Source: Pirellulales bacterium
GTDB lineage: Bacteria; Planctomycetota; Planctomycetia; Pirellulales; Thermoguttaceae
Direction of reading: 5' to 3'
Assembly (NCBI GenBank): GCA_016935315.1
Contig: JAFGRD010000172.1
Span: forward strand, 1 to 64,000
Length of the DNA stretch: 64,000 nucleotides
In this document: piece after piece, positions 1 through 8,438 of the stretch
How positions within the stretch are numbered: the first letter of the stretch is position 1
Layout: each line of letters starts with the position of its first letter
Translations under genes and position numbers: made by a program
Notes under the pieces: generated by a model
Database searches by the model: none
Told to the model about the DNA's origin: nothing
Seen by the model: the letters and a program-made list of their open reading frames with translations, nothing else

Positions 1-747
1 CCGGACGAGAACGTCTGGCTGTTGAAATGGGACGAGGGCGGCAAGCCGCTGCTGACGGCCTGGACTGTCGACGGCACGGCCCCACTCGGCCTGGACCTGG
101 GCCGCTGCCGGATTACCGACGCCTTCGGCGCCCGGATCGAGGCGGAGAGCACCGGCGAGTTGGAGATCACGCCGTTTCCGATCTACGTCCGCGACATGCA
201 GAACAGTGCTGCCTGGCGCGGCTTGCTGGAGGCCTACGACGTGCAGCAGCGCGAGATCGAGCAACGTCGTCAACGCGCCAAGGCCTGCCGCAAGTACCTG
301 TACGACTTCGGGCCGGCCGACCGCGTGGGCGAGCACTTGCTCGAAGGGATCAAGTTCGGCTACACGCCCGTGGGGGCCGCCGACGTCTGGGACGAGGCCC
401 GCGGCTACGGCTTCAACCTGCCGGCCATGTCCGACGAAAATCGTGCCTGGGTCCGTTCGAAGCTCGACGGCGACGGCTGCCGGATGCGCAAGGACCTGGA
501 GTTCCGATTCCGCGTTGAGCCGGGCACGTACAGCCTGTCAGTCGGCTTCTCCGCCCACGCCGAGGAGGCGCTGGTGCGGGTCGAAGGACTCAAGGAGCCG
601 CTGGCGATGCCCTTGAGCAAGAAAGAGGAGCGCGTCGTGGCCGACGAAGTCGTCGTCGGCAAACCCACAATCCTCTCGATCTCTCACGACGGCTACGGAG
701 AGATCCGTTGGGTCAACCTGATCGAGAAGAGCGGATCGGCTCGGTAG
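1..747 (+). CDS. C-terminal part of a secreted carbohydrate-active protein (5' end outside window)
   Basis: The frame is open from base 1 (PDENVWLLKWDEGG...) with no convincing start, so this is the 3' part of a larger gene and about 248 residues are visible. The segment around residues 98-145 contains KYLYDFGP, GYTPVG and ARGYGF. That spacing is typical of the small beta-sandwich domain (FDFG...GYxxV...GYG) attached to rhamnogalacturonan-type lyases, acetylesterases and other planctomycete polysaccharide-degrading enzymes. The residues before it (DLGRCRITDAFGARIEA, then ITPFPIYVRD) resemble the end of a glycoside hydrolase accessory domain. No catalytic residues can be named because the catalytic part is outside the window. 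It lies 133 bp upstream of the Tat-exported oxidoreductase on the same strand. A glycoside hydrolase or lyase is likely, but the family is uncertain. Confidence 0.7.
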   Translation, partial: PDENVWLLKWDEGGKPLLTAWTVDGTAPLGLDLGRCRITDAFGARIEAESTGELEITPFPIYVRDMQNSAAWRGLLEAYDVQQREIEQRRQRAKACRKYLYDFGPADRVGEHLLEGIKFGYTPVGAADVWDEARGYGFNLPAMSDENRAWVRSKLDGDGCRMRKDLEFRFRVEPGTYSLSVGFSAHAEEALVRVEGLKEPLAMPLSKKEERVVADEVVVGKPTILSISHDGYGEIRWVNLIEKSGSAR

Positions 748-880
748 CCTGTGCGGCCGGCCACGGATGCGGCAAGAAGCATGCGGAGTCGCGCCCCGGT
801 TGCTTGCCATCCGGCGGCGACGGGCCTACCATGGACGCCGTGTCCTGGCACATCTCACCACAGCACAGGAGGTTCTTGCG

Positions 881-2101
881 ATGACTATGACCGGACGAAT
901 CACGCGACGCCGCTTTGTCCGCGGGGCTGCCGGCGGCATGCTGGCCGTTCCGGCGCTGGTGCCCGGCTCCGCCCTGGGGGCCGACGGCGGCACGGCGGCC
1001 AGCGACCGGATTACCATGGGGTCGATCGGCGTCGGCGGCCGCGGCACCGGCGACATGCGGGGCCTGATGGGCCACAGCGACGTGCAGATGCTGGCCGTCT
1101 GCGATCCCGTGCCCGCCCATCGCGACAACGCCAAGAACCTCGTCGATCAGCGCTACGGCAACCAGGACTGCACGGTCCATGCCGACTTCCGCGAAGTGGT
1201 CCTCCGCGACGATATCGACGCCGTGATGATCGGCACGCCCGATCACTGGCACGCGATCATCTGTATCGAGGCGTGCAGGAACGGAAAAGACGTATTTTGC
1301 GAGAAACCGGAGACGTTGACGATCGTCGAGGGGCGGGCGATGGTCACCGCCGCCCGGCGCTACAACCGGGTGGTCTCCGGCGGCAGCCAGCGGGTGTTGG
1401 GCGACTACGGCGATTGGCCGCGGCTGGTTCGCGGCGGCGCGCTGGGCGAAATCCGGGAGGTGTTCGTCTCGTGCGGTGGGCCGTCGGGCTACTGCGATCT
1501 GTCCGAGGAACCCCTGCCGCCGGGCCTCGATTGGGAAATGTGGCTGGGGCCGGCGCCTTGGCGGCCGTACCATCACAACCTGATCCGGGGCGGCTTCCGC
1601 CCCTATCGCGACTATTCCGGCGGTGGGATGACCGACTGGGGGGCGCACCGCTTCGGGGCCGCAATGTTCGCCGTCGGCGTGCACAAGACCGGACCGGTCC
1701 AGATCATTCCGCCCGATGGAAAAGACCACGAGCGATTGACCTACGTCTTCGCCAACGGGATGCGGATGTACCACGGCGGCACCAAGAACATCACCTACAA
1801 GGGCACCGAAGGCGAGTTGCCGGGCGACGTGCGCCCGCCAAGCGGCACGGTGGAGATCGAGGGCTACGAGGGCCGCGGCGGGCTGCTGGGCGACTTCCTG
1901 CATGCCGTGCGCACCCGGCAAAAACCCTTCCGCGACATCGAAGACGCCCACCGGGCCGCCACGGTCTGCCACCTGGGCAACATCGCCTACTGGCTGAAGC
2001 GACCGCTGCGATGGGACCCCGACACAGAGCAGATCGTCGGCGACCCGGAGGCCGCCCGCTGGCTCGGCCGTGCGAAGCGACAGCCGTGGACGCTGTCGTA
2101 G
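881..2101 (+). CDS. Tat-exported Gfo/Idh/MocA family oxidoreductase
   Basis: Predicted NAD(P)-dependent sugar or polyol oxidoreductase of the Gfo/Idh/MocA family, 406 aa. The ATG at 881 is chosen because a perfect AGGAGG (867-872) sits 8 nt upstream and the protein then opens with a twin-arginine signal: TRRRFVRG at residues 8-15, a hydrophobic stretch and a GSALGA cleavage region. A longer reading from 767 would bury this signal. The Rossmann fold follows (ITMGSIGVGGRGTGDM), then the CEKP motif with the usual catalytic lysine and a C-terminal dimerisation domain. Tat export of these enzymes is common in Planctomycetota, where many paralogues accompany polysaccharide utilisation; the substrate cannot be inferred. 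It follows a probable carbohydrate-active gene on the same strand, 133 bp away. Confidence 0.9.
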   Translation: MTMTGRITRRRFVRGAAGGMLAVPALVPGSALGADGGTAASDRITMGSIGVGGRGTGDMRGLMGHSDVQMLAVCDPVPAHRDNAKNLVDQRYGNQDCTVHADFREVVLRDDIDAVMIGTPDHWHAIICIEACRNGKDVFCEKPETLTIVEGRAMVTAARRYNRVVSGGSQRVLGDYGDWPRLVRGGALGEIREVFVSCGGPSGYCDLSEEPLPPGLDWEMWLGPAPWRPYHHNLIRGGFRPYRDYSGGGMTDWGAHRFGAAMFAVGVHKTGPVQIIPPDGKDHERLTYVFANGMRMYHGGTKNITYKGTEGELPGDVRPPSGTVEIEGYEGRGGLLGDFLHAVRTRQKPFRDIEDAHRAATVCHLGNIAYWLKRPLRWDPDTEQIVGDPEAARWLGRAKRQPWTLS

Positions 2102-2229
2102 ATGCGCAACGTTTCAGCCAGGGCGTCGCCGAAGTCGCCAGACCTGGAAATGGGGATCTTGTGGGGTCGCAGCAAGCTGAATTCTCGCCGGTTCAGCTAC
2201 AGGCCACCTGGGCCGGCATTCGCGTCGCC

Positions 2230-3528
2230 TCAGGCCGTCTCGGGCAGCGGCTCCACTTCGGGCGCCGACTCGTGCATGATATGCGGCGCCTTGAGCACGA
2301 AGGTGACAACTGCGGCAATCACCAACAGCGACGCCGCCCCGTAGTAGGCGATCTCGAATTTCCCGTAGATGTCGTAGAGCTTGCCCGCCCCCATGGAAAG
2401 CATGAAGCCGCCGACACCCCAGGCCGTGAAGACGAGCCCGTAGTTCATGCCGAAGTTCTTCGCGCCGTAGTAATCCTTGGTGACAGACGGGAACAGCGCC
2501 AGGTTCGAGCCGTAGTTGGCTCCGATCAGCGCCGAGATTAGTGCCAACACGGGGACGCTTGCCAAGGTCGACCCGGCCGGGATCTGCGACAACAGCAGCA
2601 CCAGCACGGCCTGGAAGACGAAAAAGCCGAACATGGTGAGCTGGCGTCCGAGCATATCGGACAGGGCCCCGGCCACGACGCGCCCGGCCCCGTTGCCTAC
2701 CGCCAGCGCGGCGACCAGGACGAAGCCAAGCTTAGCACCGGTGAGCTCTCCACCAATGGCGGCCAGCTTGCCGATGATCATCAGCCCCGCGCCGGCTCCA
2801 CAAGCGTACATGAACCACAAGAGATAGAACTGGGGGGTGGCGAGCATTTCCTTAGGCGTGAACTCCTCTTTCTTGCCGTTGGCAGCGGCAGTGGCTTTGG
2901 CCGCGCCTTCGGGCACGAAGCCCTTGGGCGGTGGAATCAGCAGTTGTGCCAGGCCGACCACCACGATCAGGAAGGCAATGCCCAGCGTGAGCATCATGTT
3001 GGACAGACCGAAGGAGTCGGTCAGCCATTGAGCCAGCGGGGCTGCGTAGACGGAGGCCAGGCCGAAGCCGGAGACCACCAGCCCGGCGATCAAGCCGGTC
3101 CGCGCTGCGGAAAACCACTTCACGGCCGGCGGCGTTGCCGAGGCGTAGCCGAAGCCGATTCCGGCGCCGGCAAGCACGCCAAACCCGATGATGTATCCTG
3201 CCAGGGACGTCGTCATGCTGGCAAAGATCATGCCCAGGCCGACCAGCACGCCGCCGATGCTGGCGACGAACCGGGGGCTGATCTTATCTTGGAGCCGGCC
3301 GGCCGGCACCATGATCAAACAGAACACCAGGCAAGCGATCGAATAGGGCCACGACTTGTCGGTTTGATCCCAGTTCCACGCCTCGGGAATGTTCTTGCCG
3401 ATCACACTCCAGGTGTAGAGAATACCCAGCGCCAGGTTGATGCCCAGGCCGGCAAAGGTGACTTGCCAGCCGAGATTTTTGACCGGTTGGCTTCCCGTGG
3501 CAGCTTGCTGACTCAATCCGTCCGACAT
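2230..3528 (-). CDS. MFS transporter, OFA (oxalate/formate antiporter-like) subfamily
   Basis: A 432-aa inner-membrane transporter with about 12 predicted helices. The opening (GWQVTFAGLGINLALGILYTW, then SVIGKNIPEAWNWDQTDKSW) is characteristic of the OFA subfamily, as are the loops GRLQDKISPR and GALSDMLGRQ. ATG 3528 is chosen because the protein then starts with a short cytoplasmic tail before helix 1 and a GGGAGA sequence lies just upstream; the frame stays open for 57 more codons upstream but that stretch looks non-coding. The substrate is probably a small organic anion such as oxalate, formate or another monocarboxylate, but OFA members are poorly predicted from sequence. It is a single gene, convergent with the oxidoreductase and preceded by a long gene-free region. 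Confidence 0.88.
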   Translation of the reverse strand: MSDGLSQQAATGSQPVKNLGWQVTFAGLGINLALGILYTWSVIGKNIPEAWNWDQTDKSWPYSIACLVFCLIMVPAGRLQDKISPRFVASIGGVLVGLGMIFASMTTSLAGYIIGFGVLAGAGIGFGYASATPPAVKWFSAARTGLIAGLVVSGFGLASVYAAPLAQWLTDSFGLSNMMLTLGIAFLIVVVGLAQLLIPPPKGFVPEGAAKATAAANGKKEEFTPKEMLATPQFYLLWFMYACGAGAGLMIIGKLAAIGGELTGAKLGFVLVAALAVGNGAGRVVAGALSDMLGRQLTMFGFFVFQAVLVLLLSQIPAGSTLASVPVLALISALIGANYGSNLALFPSVTKDYYGAKNFGMNYGLVFTAWGVGGFMLSMGAGKLYDIYGKFEIAYYGAASLLVIAAVVTFVLKAPHIMHESAPEVEPLPETA

Positions 3529-4210
3529 CCAGATTCTCCCGTAAAAGTTGTTGGGCCGCCGGAGGGATCGGCAGACCCGATTTTGTGAAAACGCCCGGTC
3601 CGCTTGGATCACCACGACCGGTGACCCGGGCACGGGCAAGGGCTTGGCAAAGGACTGTTCGGCAGAGCCGTCGTTCGATACGCGCCATGCGGCCTGCAAG
3701 CGGTGGTGGTTGCAGGCAGAATCCGACGCAAGGGTTCCGTGGGGTTGGTGCCTCGGTCAGAAAGTCACAGGTGGTTGCGTCGTCGCGTTGGACGGCTGTC
3801 AGAGACCGAACCGCCCGCGCTGCTCGCGCGCGGATGGGGTTCTACGGAAACGACCACCAGGGCCCGAAGGGCCCGGAGGCGTACAAACCACCACAATTCT
3901 AGCACGCTCGCCCCAGGCCCGCTACCGGGGTCACGAAAAACCGCTCGGCGCGGGAAATCCGGTGAACGCCATGGGTGCCGGCGTCGGCGTAAACGACTGG
4001 GAATAGCCAAACTCGCGGGTTCCGGGACCCGCCTGATGGCTAGCCGGTGCTTTGCGGGACGCCGGCAGAAATGGCCCGGAACCGCACGGGCGAAGGTCTG
4101 CAAACTGGGCCGCGGAGGAGAATCCCGTTCTCGATACACGAAACTCGCGACCGTCCCCCGCACGATCCCTGTACTACCGCGACACTACCATGCGCCGGTT
4201 TTTTCCTCGC
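3529..4210. other. 682-bp gene-free region upstream of the MFS gene
   Basis: No convincing gene is visible; the short overlapping frames here are arginine-rich and lack ribosome-binding sites. Two simple hairpins occur: GGGCCC-GAA-GGGCCC at 3860-3874, and GCGGGT-TCCGGG-ACCCGC at 4015-4032. Neither is followed by a T tract, so neither is called a terminator. The region must contain the promoter of the minus-strand MFS gene and the end of the transcript from the multihaem gene on its right. Confidence 0.5.
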
Positions 4211-6649
4211 TCACTGCCGCCTGGGGTCGTACCTGAACGACTCCCAATACGCCCGGTCCACCGCGTAGCAGTCCACCGGATCGCTCGGCTTGAGGTCGCC
4301 GGGCAGGAAACCGAATCGCTGCATTTCGCGGAGGTAGTGTTCGTTGGGGCGGAAGTCGGGCATGTCGAAGCGTTTTCCCTCGACAAGGCGCTGATGGGCG
4401 TTTTCCAGCGCTGCGAGCATTTGTCGGTAGAGCGGATCTTCCTTATCGGCAAAGACGACCTCCTTACACAGCTCCAGCCCCCCCGCCTCTTTGGCCAAGG
4501 GGGCCAGCAACACGTACGATTTTTCGGGCCGCGAAAGATTGTTCATCGGTTCGAGCTGGTGCCCGAAGCTGGGAAAGAACAGGGCGTTTCGCTTGCCGGC
4601 CTGGTTGCTGAGCTCGCGGACGTGGCAACTCCCGCAGCGGTTGAGCATGGGGCCGACCGGCAGATGCACGGGATAGGAGCCGCAGCCCAACGCGGCGTAC
4701 GTCCCGGGGTAGGTAGCGCTGGTCTCGATCCAGAGCCGAATCGTTTTTCGCTGCAATTCTGTGGGTTTGGCGTCGTAGTGGCTGCCGTCGAGGAAGGTCA
4801 TCAGGCGGCTGGCCGCGCTGCCGTAGCTATAGGGCAGCCGATTGCCGAACGGCTGGTTGCGGCCGTCGGAAACCAGGCTGCGCGTTTGCATCGTCCAGTA
4901 GCTGACGCTGTACATGGCCGTGTGGTCGCCGGTAAAGTCTGTCTTGCCCTCGCGCCGCTCGGGGCAGTGGCACTGCACGCAGTGTTCGTCCAGGATGGGC
5001 TGGACGTCGCGGGGATAGTCGATCACCGCCGGCACGTCGGCGATCGGCTCCACGGGGCTGGGCGACCGCCGCATGGCCACCAGGTCCGTGCTGATCGGTC
5101 GAGGTGTATTGACCCGTTGTTCGTGGCAGCCCACGCAACTGGTCGTCTCGCCCGGCTGAAGGACCAGGAAGCTGTGCATCCGCTTGACAGGCCGATCTTC
5201 CTTGTCCAGGGCGACGAAGAACAGCGATTGCAGGGCCGGCAACTCCATGTAGGCCGAGCCGTCGGGCTCCACGGGGACCGTGCCCACGATGCCCGCCAGC
5301 GTGAACGACCCGCCGATCGTCAGCGGCTGCATCCCGCCGGAGAAATTCACGGGCTTGGGGAGCTGCTTGAGCACGAGGAGCTTGGCAACTTCGCCCTTCT
5401 TCACGCCGGCCATGTTACGGCCGTTGTAGATGTCTTCGAGGATCAGCCGGCCCGTCTTGGCCTGGAGTATGGTTCGATCCGGAATGACCCGTTCTCGCGG
5501 GCGCGACCGCAAGGGACGCGGCTCGTGGCACTGCATGTACCGATCGGGCTCGGGCAACTGATAGACCAGCTCCTGGTTGCCCTGGCCGTCCATCACGTGC
5601 AGGCCCCGCGGGCTGGCCACGAGGAAACAATCCTCGCTTAAGGCGTAGGGATCCTTCCAGTTGGTGTTCTTGCTGACGTTGCGGGCGAAACCCCTGTCGT
5701 CGGGGCCGTTTTTCGGGTCGACGACGGTCACGAAACCCAGGTGTTCGGGGCGGCCGTGGCCGGGCGAAAACGACGAGACGACCTTCTGCGTGCCCGGAAT
5801 CGGTTTGGCGTCGAGCATGGCGATGCCGCCGTGCAGGTTGCCGTAGTAAACCATTTGGCCAGTGCCGTCGGGGTTCATCGTCCACAGGTGGTGGAAGTGG
5901 ACCTGGCTGCGGTCGACGTATTCCCACCGCATGTAGAGCACGCGGCCGTCGGGCAGGATCCAAGGCGTGTTGTCGTGATCGTTGTTGCTGGAGAGCATGC
6001 GGACGTTGCCGCCGTCGGCGTCGCAGCGGTACAGCGACGCGACGCGGGTGTACCAGCAGTTGACGAACCGCCGGCACCGTGAGGAGCAGAAGACGATGCT
6101 GCCGTCGGGGCAATAGGTCGGCTCGATGTCGTCGTCCGGCCCGTCGGTAAGCTGCGTCAGCCCACTGCCGTCGACGTTGATTTCGTAGAGGTGGAACACG
6201 TGGGTGCCGCCGGGGCGATAGGCGAAGAGAATCTTCTGACCGTCGTAGTGGATCTGCGGATCACGCACGCCGCCCTGGGGATCTTCGAAGATCACGTTCA
6301 ACTGGCCCGTGCGGAGGTTCATCCGGCAGAGCCGCGCGCCGTCGCCGTAGCCCCAGTAGACGCCGTCTTCCTTCTTGAAGGCCAGGTTCTGTGGATAATC
6401 GGAATGATCGGCGTAGTTGCCGAAGGTGACGTACCAGTGGTCGCGCCCGGGCACGCGGGTGGCGAAGACGATCTCCTCCAGCCCGGCCATGGGGCCGTCG
6501 AGCATCCGTTGCAGCAAGGGTCCCGGTGTGTACTGCGGAGCGGCATCGGGCTCGGCCGCGGCTGGCAGAGCCAACAGCGGCAAAAGGGATAAACCCACGA
6601 GGGCTGTCGACGCGGCAAACGTAACACACGAGCGTCTGGGGCGCTGCAT
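4211..6649 (-). CDS. Secreted PD40 beta-propeller / multihaem c-type cytochrome protein (HzsA-like)
   Basis: An 812-aa exported protein. ATG 6649 is preceded by AAAGGAG at good spacing and gives a clear signal peptide (hydrophobic 11-30, cleavage near LPAAAEP). Residues about 60-330 hold TolB/PD40-type propeller blades (VRDPQIHYDGQKILFAYR; DIEPTYCPDGSIVFCSS; HLWTMNPDGTGQ). The C-terminal half carries three CXXCH haem-binding motifs: CVGCH at 505-509, CVQCH at 557-561 and CGSCH at 672-676. This order matches the family named after the alpha subunit of anammox hydrazine synthase, which is widespread in non-anammox planctomycetes as an uncharacterised periplasmic redox protein. Hydrazine synthesis itself is not implied, since no hzsB/hzsC partner is present. 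It is divergent from the xylanase gene. A second, longer relative lies at 14305-17265. Confidence 0.85.
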   Translation of the reverse strand: MQRPRRSCVTFAASTALVGLSLLPLLALPAAAEPDAAPQYTPGPLLQRMLDGPMAGLEEIVFATRVPGRDHWYVTFGNYADHSDYPQNLAFKKEDGVYWGYGDGARLCRMNLRTGQLNVIFEDPQGGVRDPQIHYDGQKILFAYRPGGTHVFHLYEINVDGSGLTQLTDGPDDDIEPTYCPDGSIVFCSSRCRRFVNCWYTRVASLYRCDADGGNVRMLSSNNDHDNTPWILPDGRVLYMRWEYVDRSQVHFHHLWTMNPDGTGQMVYYGNLHGGIAMLDAKPIPGTQKVVSSFSPGHGRPEHLGFVTVVDPKNGPDDRGFARNVSKNTNWKDPYALSEDCFLVASPRGLHVMDGQGNQELVYQLPEPDRYMQCHEPRPLRSRPRERVIPDRTILQAKTGRLILEDIYNGRNMAGVKKGEVAKLLVLKQLPKPVNFSGGMQPLTIGGSFTLAGIVGTVPVEPDGSAYMELPALQSLFFVALDKEDRPVKRMHSFLVLQPGETTSCVGCHEQRVNTPRPISTDLVAMRRSPSPVEPIADVPAVIDYPRDVQPILDEHCVQCHCPERREGKTDFTGDHTAMYSVSYWTMQTRSLVSDGRNQPFGNRLPYSYGSAASRLMTFLDGSHYDAKPTELQRKTIRLWIETSATYPGTYAALGCGSYPVHLPVGPMLNRCGSCHVRELSNQAGKRNALFFPSFGHQLEPMNNLSRPEKSYVLLAPLAKEAGGLELCKEVVFADKEDPLYRQMLAALENAHQRLVEGKRFDMPDFRPNEHYLREMQRFGFLPGDLKPSDPVDCYAVDRAYWESFRYDPRRQ

Positions 6650-6836
6650 GGCTGCGATCTCCTTTCGGCGGTTGGGGCGGCGGGAGCTTCTTCGAGGCGG
6701 GGGCAAAGGGCGAACGTCGGTCCTCCTGGTTCGTCGGTCCTGCCGGTGAGTTGACATGCATTATACCAAACCCGGGCGAGATGCAAACCCGGGCCGGATA
6801 TCGGGAGGGATGCGATGCCGGGCCTTCCCGCTGCGA

Positions 6837-6872
6837 CCGGCAACCCTGCACAAACCGGCAACCCTGTACAAA
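6837..6872. repeat. Two tandem 18-bp repeats upstream of the xylanase promoter
   Basis: Positions 6837-6854 and 6855-6872 are the same 18-mer (CCGGCAACCCTGYACAAA) differing at one base. They end 3 bp before a candidate -35 box. Such a direct repeat is a plausible operator for a dimeric regulator of the GH10 gene. The rest of the 310-bp divergent spacer (6650-6959) shows no gene. Confidence 0.5.
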
Positions 6873-6875
6873 CGG

Positions 6876-6902
6876 TTGACCTCGGGACCGGTTTGCTATA
6901 TG
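6876..6902 (+). promoter_or_regulatory. Candidate extended -10 promoter for the GH10 gene
   Basis: TTGACC (6876-6881) is followed after 15 bp by TATATG (6897-6902). TGC immediately before the second hexamer makes an extended -10 element, which could compensate for the short spacer. Predicted transcription would begin near 6909, about 50 nt before the ATG at 6960. Confidence 0.4.
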
Positions 6903-6959
6903 AAAGACCCTGTGCCGCCGGACCCACGCCATTTCCCCCATCCCGAAGCGAGCCCTGCC

Positions 6960-8297
6960 ATGAAGAACGTTTCCGTCTTCCGTGTGTGGACGACCTCCTG
7001 TCTGATCGGTGTGCTGATGTTGGCTGCCGGTCGATCTTCCATGCTCCGAGCTCAGACCTCGGAGGCCGATCTGCTGGCCACGGCCGATAAGCGGATCAAA
7101 AAGCACCGCATGAGTGACGCCACCATCGTGGTCGTGGATGCGGCGGGCCAGCCCGTGCCGGGGGCCAAGGTCGTCGTCGAGCAGACCCGGCACGCATTCC
7201 TCTTCGGCAGCAATATCTTCCAGTGGGGAAAGCTGCCCGATGAAAAGATGGAAGCCGCCTATCGAGACCATTTCGCCGAGCTGCTGAATTTCGCCACGCT
7301 GCCGTTCTATTGGACTTCGTACGAGCGGGAGCGGGGCAAGCCGATCCACGAGCACACGGAACAGGTCGCCCGATGGTGCCGGGAGCACGGCATCACCACC
7401 AAGGGTCATCCGCTGGCCTGGAACATGGGCGACCCGGCCTGGCTGCCCGACGATCTGGAGGAGATCCGCCGGCTGCAGATGGCGCGGATCGACGATTGCG
7501 TGTCGCGGTTTGTCGGGCTGATCGACCGCTGGGACGTGGTCAACGAGGCCACGCACTACGACCGGCCCGACTTCGTCAACCGCCGGGCACCCAAGCATAG
7601 TGCCATGTGGAAACAGGTCGGGCAGATCGAGTTTACGCGAGAGTGTTTCACCCACGCCCGCCGGGCCGGGCCCAAGGCCACGCTGCTGATCAACGACTAC
7701 CGCACGGACCCGGCCTATGAGAAGGTGATCAAGCAGTTGGTCGACGACAAGGGCCGGCGGCTGTACGACGTGATCGGCATCCAGAGCCACATGCACGGCG
7801 GCGTTTGGCCGACGGCCAAGATCTGGGAGGTGTGCGAGCGGTTCTCGCGTTTCGGCGTGCCGCTGCATTTCACGGAAACGACGGTGATCTCGGGCGAGCG
7901 AGGCTGGGACCGGCCCGGGCCCTGGGACTCCACGGCCAAGGGGGAAGTCTATCAGGCGCGGGAGGCCGTGCGGTTCTACACGATGCTGTTCTCCCATCCG
8001 GCGGTCGAGGCGATCACCTGGTGGGACTTCTCCGACTATCACGCGTGGCAAGGCGCCCCGGCCGGCTTCCTGCGCAAGGACATGACGCCCAAGCCGATGT
8101 ACCACGAGCTGAAGAAGCTGATCAAGGGAAAGTGGTGGACCCAGGCGACGCTGGAAACCGGCAGCGACGGGACCGCCGGCTTTCGCGGCTTCTGCGGGGA
8201 CTATCGAATCACGGTCACCCTCGGAGAGAAGAAGACCCGCGATGAGTTCTCGCTGGTCAGAGGGCAGCAGGGTACCCGGAAGGTCACTCTGGACTGA
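6960..8297 (+). CDS. Secreted GH10 endo-1,4-beta-xylanase
   Basis: A 445-aa glycoside hydrolase family 10 protein, predicted to cleave internal beta-1,4 links of xylan outside the cytoplasm. Start 6960 gives a signal peptide (TSCLIGVLMLAAG, cleavage near LRAQ); an earlier in-frame ATG at 6900 overlaps the candidate promoter. Residues 54-80 form the short beta domain common in planctomycete GH10 proteins (TIVVVDAAGQPVPGAKV). The (beta/alpha)8 barrel follows, with KGHPLAWN at 148-155, the acid/base glutamate E196 in WDVVNEA and the nucleophile E306 in HFTET. The C-terminal 60 residues (FRGFCGDYRITVTLG) look like a small beta-sandwich. The catalytic pair is intact. It is monocistronic, divergent from the multihaem gene, and consistent with the carbohydrate theme of this end of the window. 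Confidence 0.92.
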   Translation: MKNVSVFRVWTTSCLIGVLMLAAGRSSMLRAQTSEADLLATADKRIKKHRMSDATIVVVDAAGQPVPGAKVVVEQTRHAFLFGSNIFQWGKLPDEKMEAAYRDHFAELLNFATLPFYWTSYERERGKPIHEHTEQVARWCREHGITTKGHPLAWNMGDPAWLPDDLEEIRRLQMARIDDCVSRFVGLIDRWDVVNEATHYDRPDFVNRRAPKHSAMWKQVGQIEFTRECFTHARRAGPKATLLINDYRTDPAYEKVIKQLVDDKGRRLYDVIGIQSHMHGGVWPTAKIWEVCERFSRFGVPLHFTETTVISGERGWDRPGPWDSTAKGEVYQAREAVRFYTMLFSHPAVEAITWWDFSDYHAWQGAPAGFLRKDMTPKPMYHELKKLIKGKWWTQATLETGSDGTAGFRGFCGDYRITVTLGEKKTRDEFSLVRGQQGTRKVTLD

Positions 8298-8316
8298 CGC
8301 AGCCTGGATCAGGCCG

Positions 8317-8344
8317 CCCCACTTCTGCAGGACTGCTGGTGGGG
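8317..8344 (+). terminator. Hairpin after the xylanase gene, possible terminator
   Basis: CCCCAC (8317-8322) and GTGGGG (8339-8344) form a perfect 6-bp GC-rich stem 20 nt after the xylanase stop. There is no T tract after it, so it would be a weak or Rho-assisted terminator, or an mRNA end-protecting hairpin. Confidence 0.25.
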
Positions 8345-8378
8345 ACTACTCTAGAGGGTGGGTTCGCGACCGAGCCGC

Positions 8379-8407
8379 TTGTCAACCACGGTGAAAACCG
8401 GTAGGCT
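8379..8407 (+). promoter_or_regulatory. Candidate promoter of the KAS-ACP-CrtI-FabZ-FabI operon
   Basis: TTGTCA (8379-8384) and TAGGCT (8402-8407) are separated by 17 bp and lie just upstream of the first gene of the cluster (ATG 8439). The -35 matches consensus at 5 of 6 positions and the -10 at only 3 of 6. It is the best candidate in the 141-bp spacer. Confidence 0.35.
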
Positions 8408-8438
8408 CATGGGTTTGGAACTTCCAAGGTGTTCGATA

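Noticed and set aside
4211-6649. Hydrazine synthase alpha subunit (anammox marker)
   Set aside because: The architecture is HzsA-like, but no hzsB/hzsC or other anammox gene is nearby, and such proteins are common in non-anammox planctomycetes.
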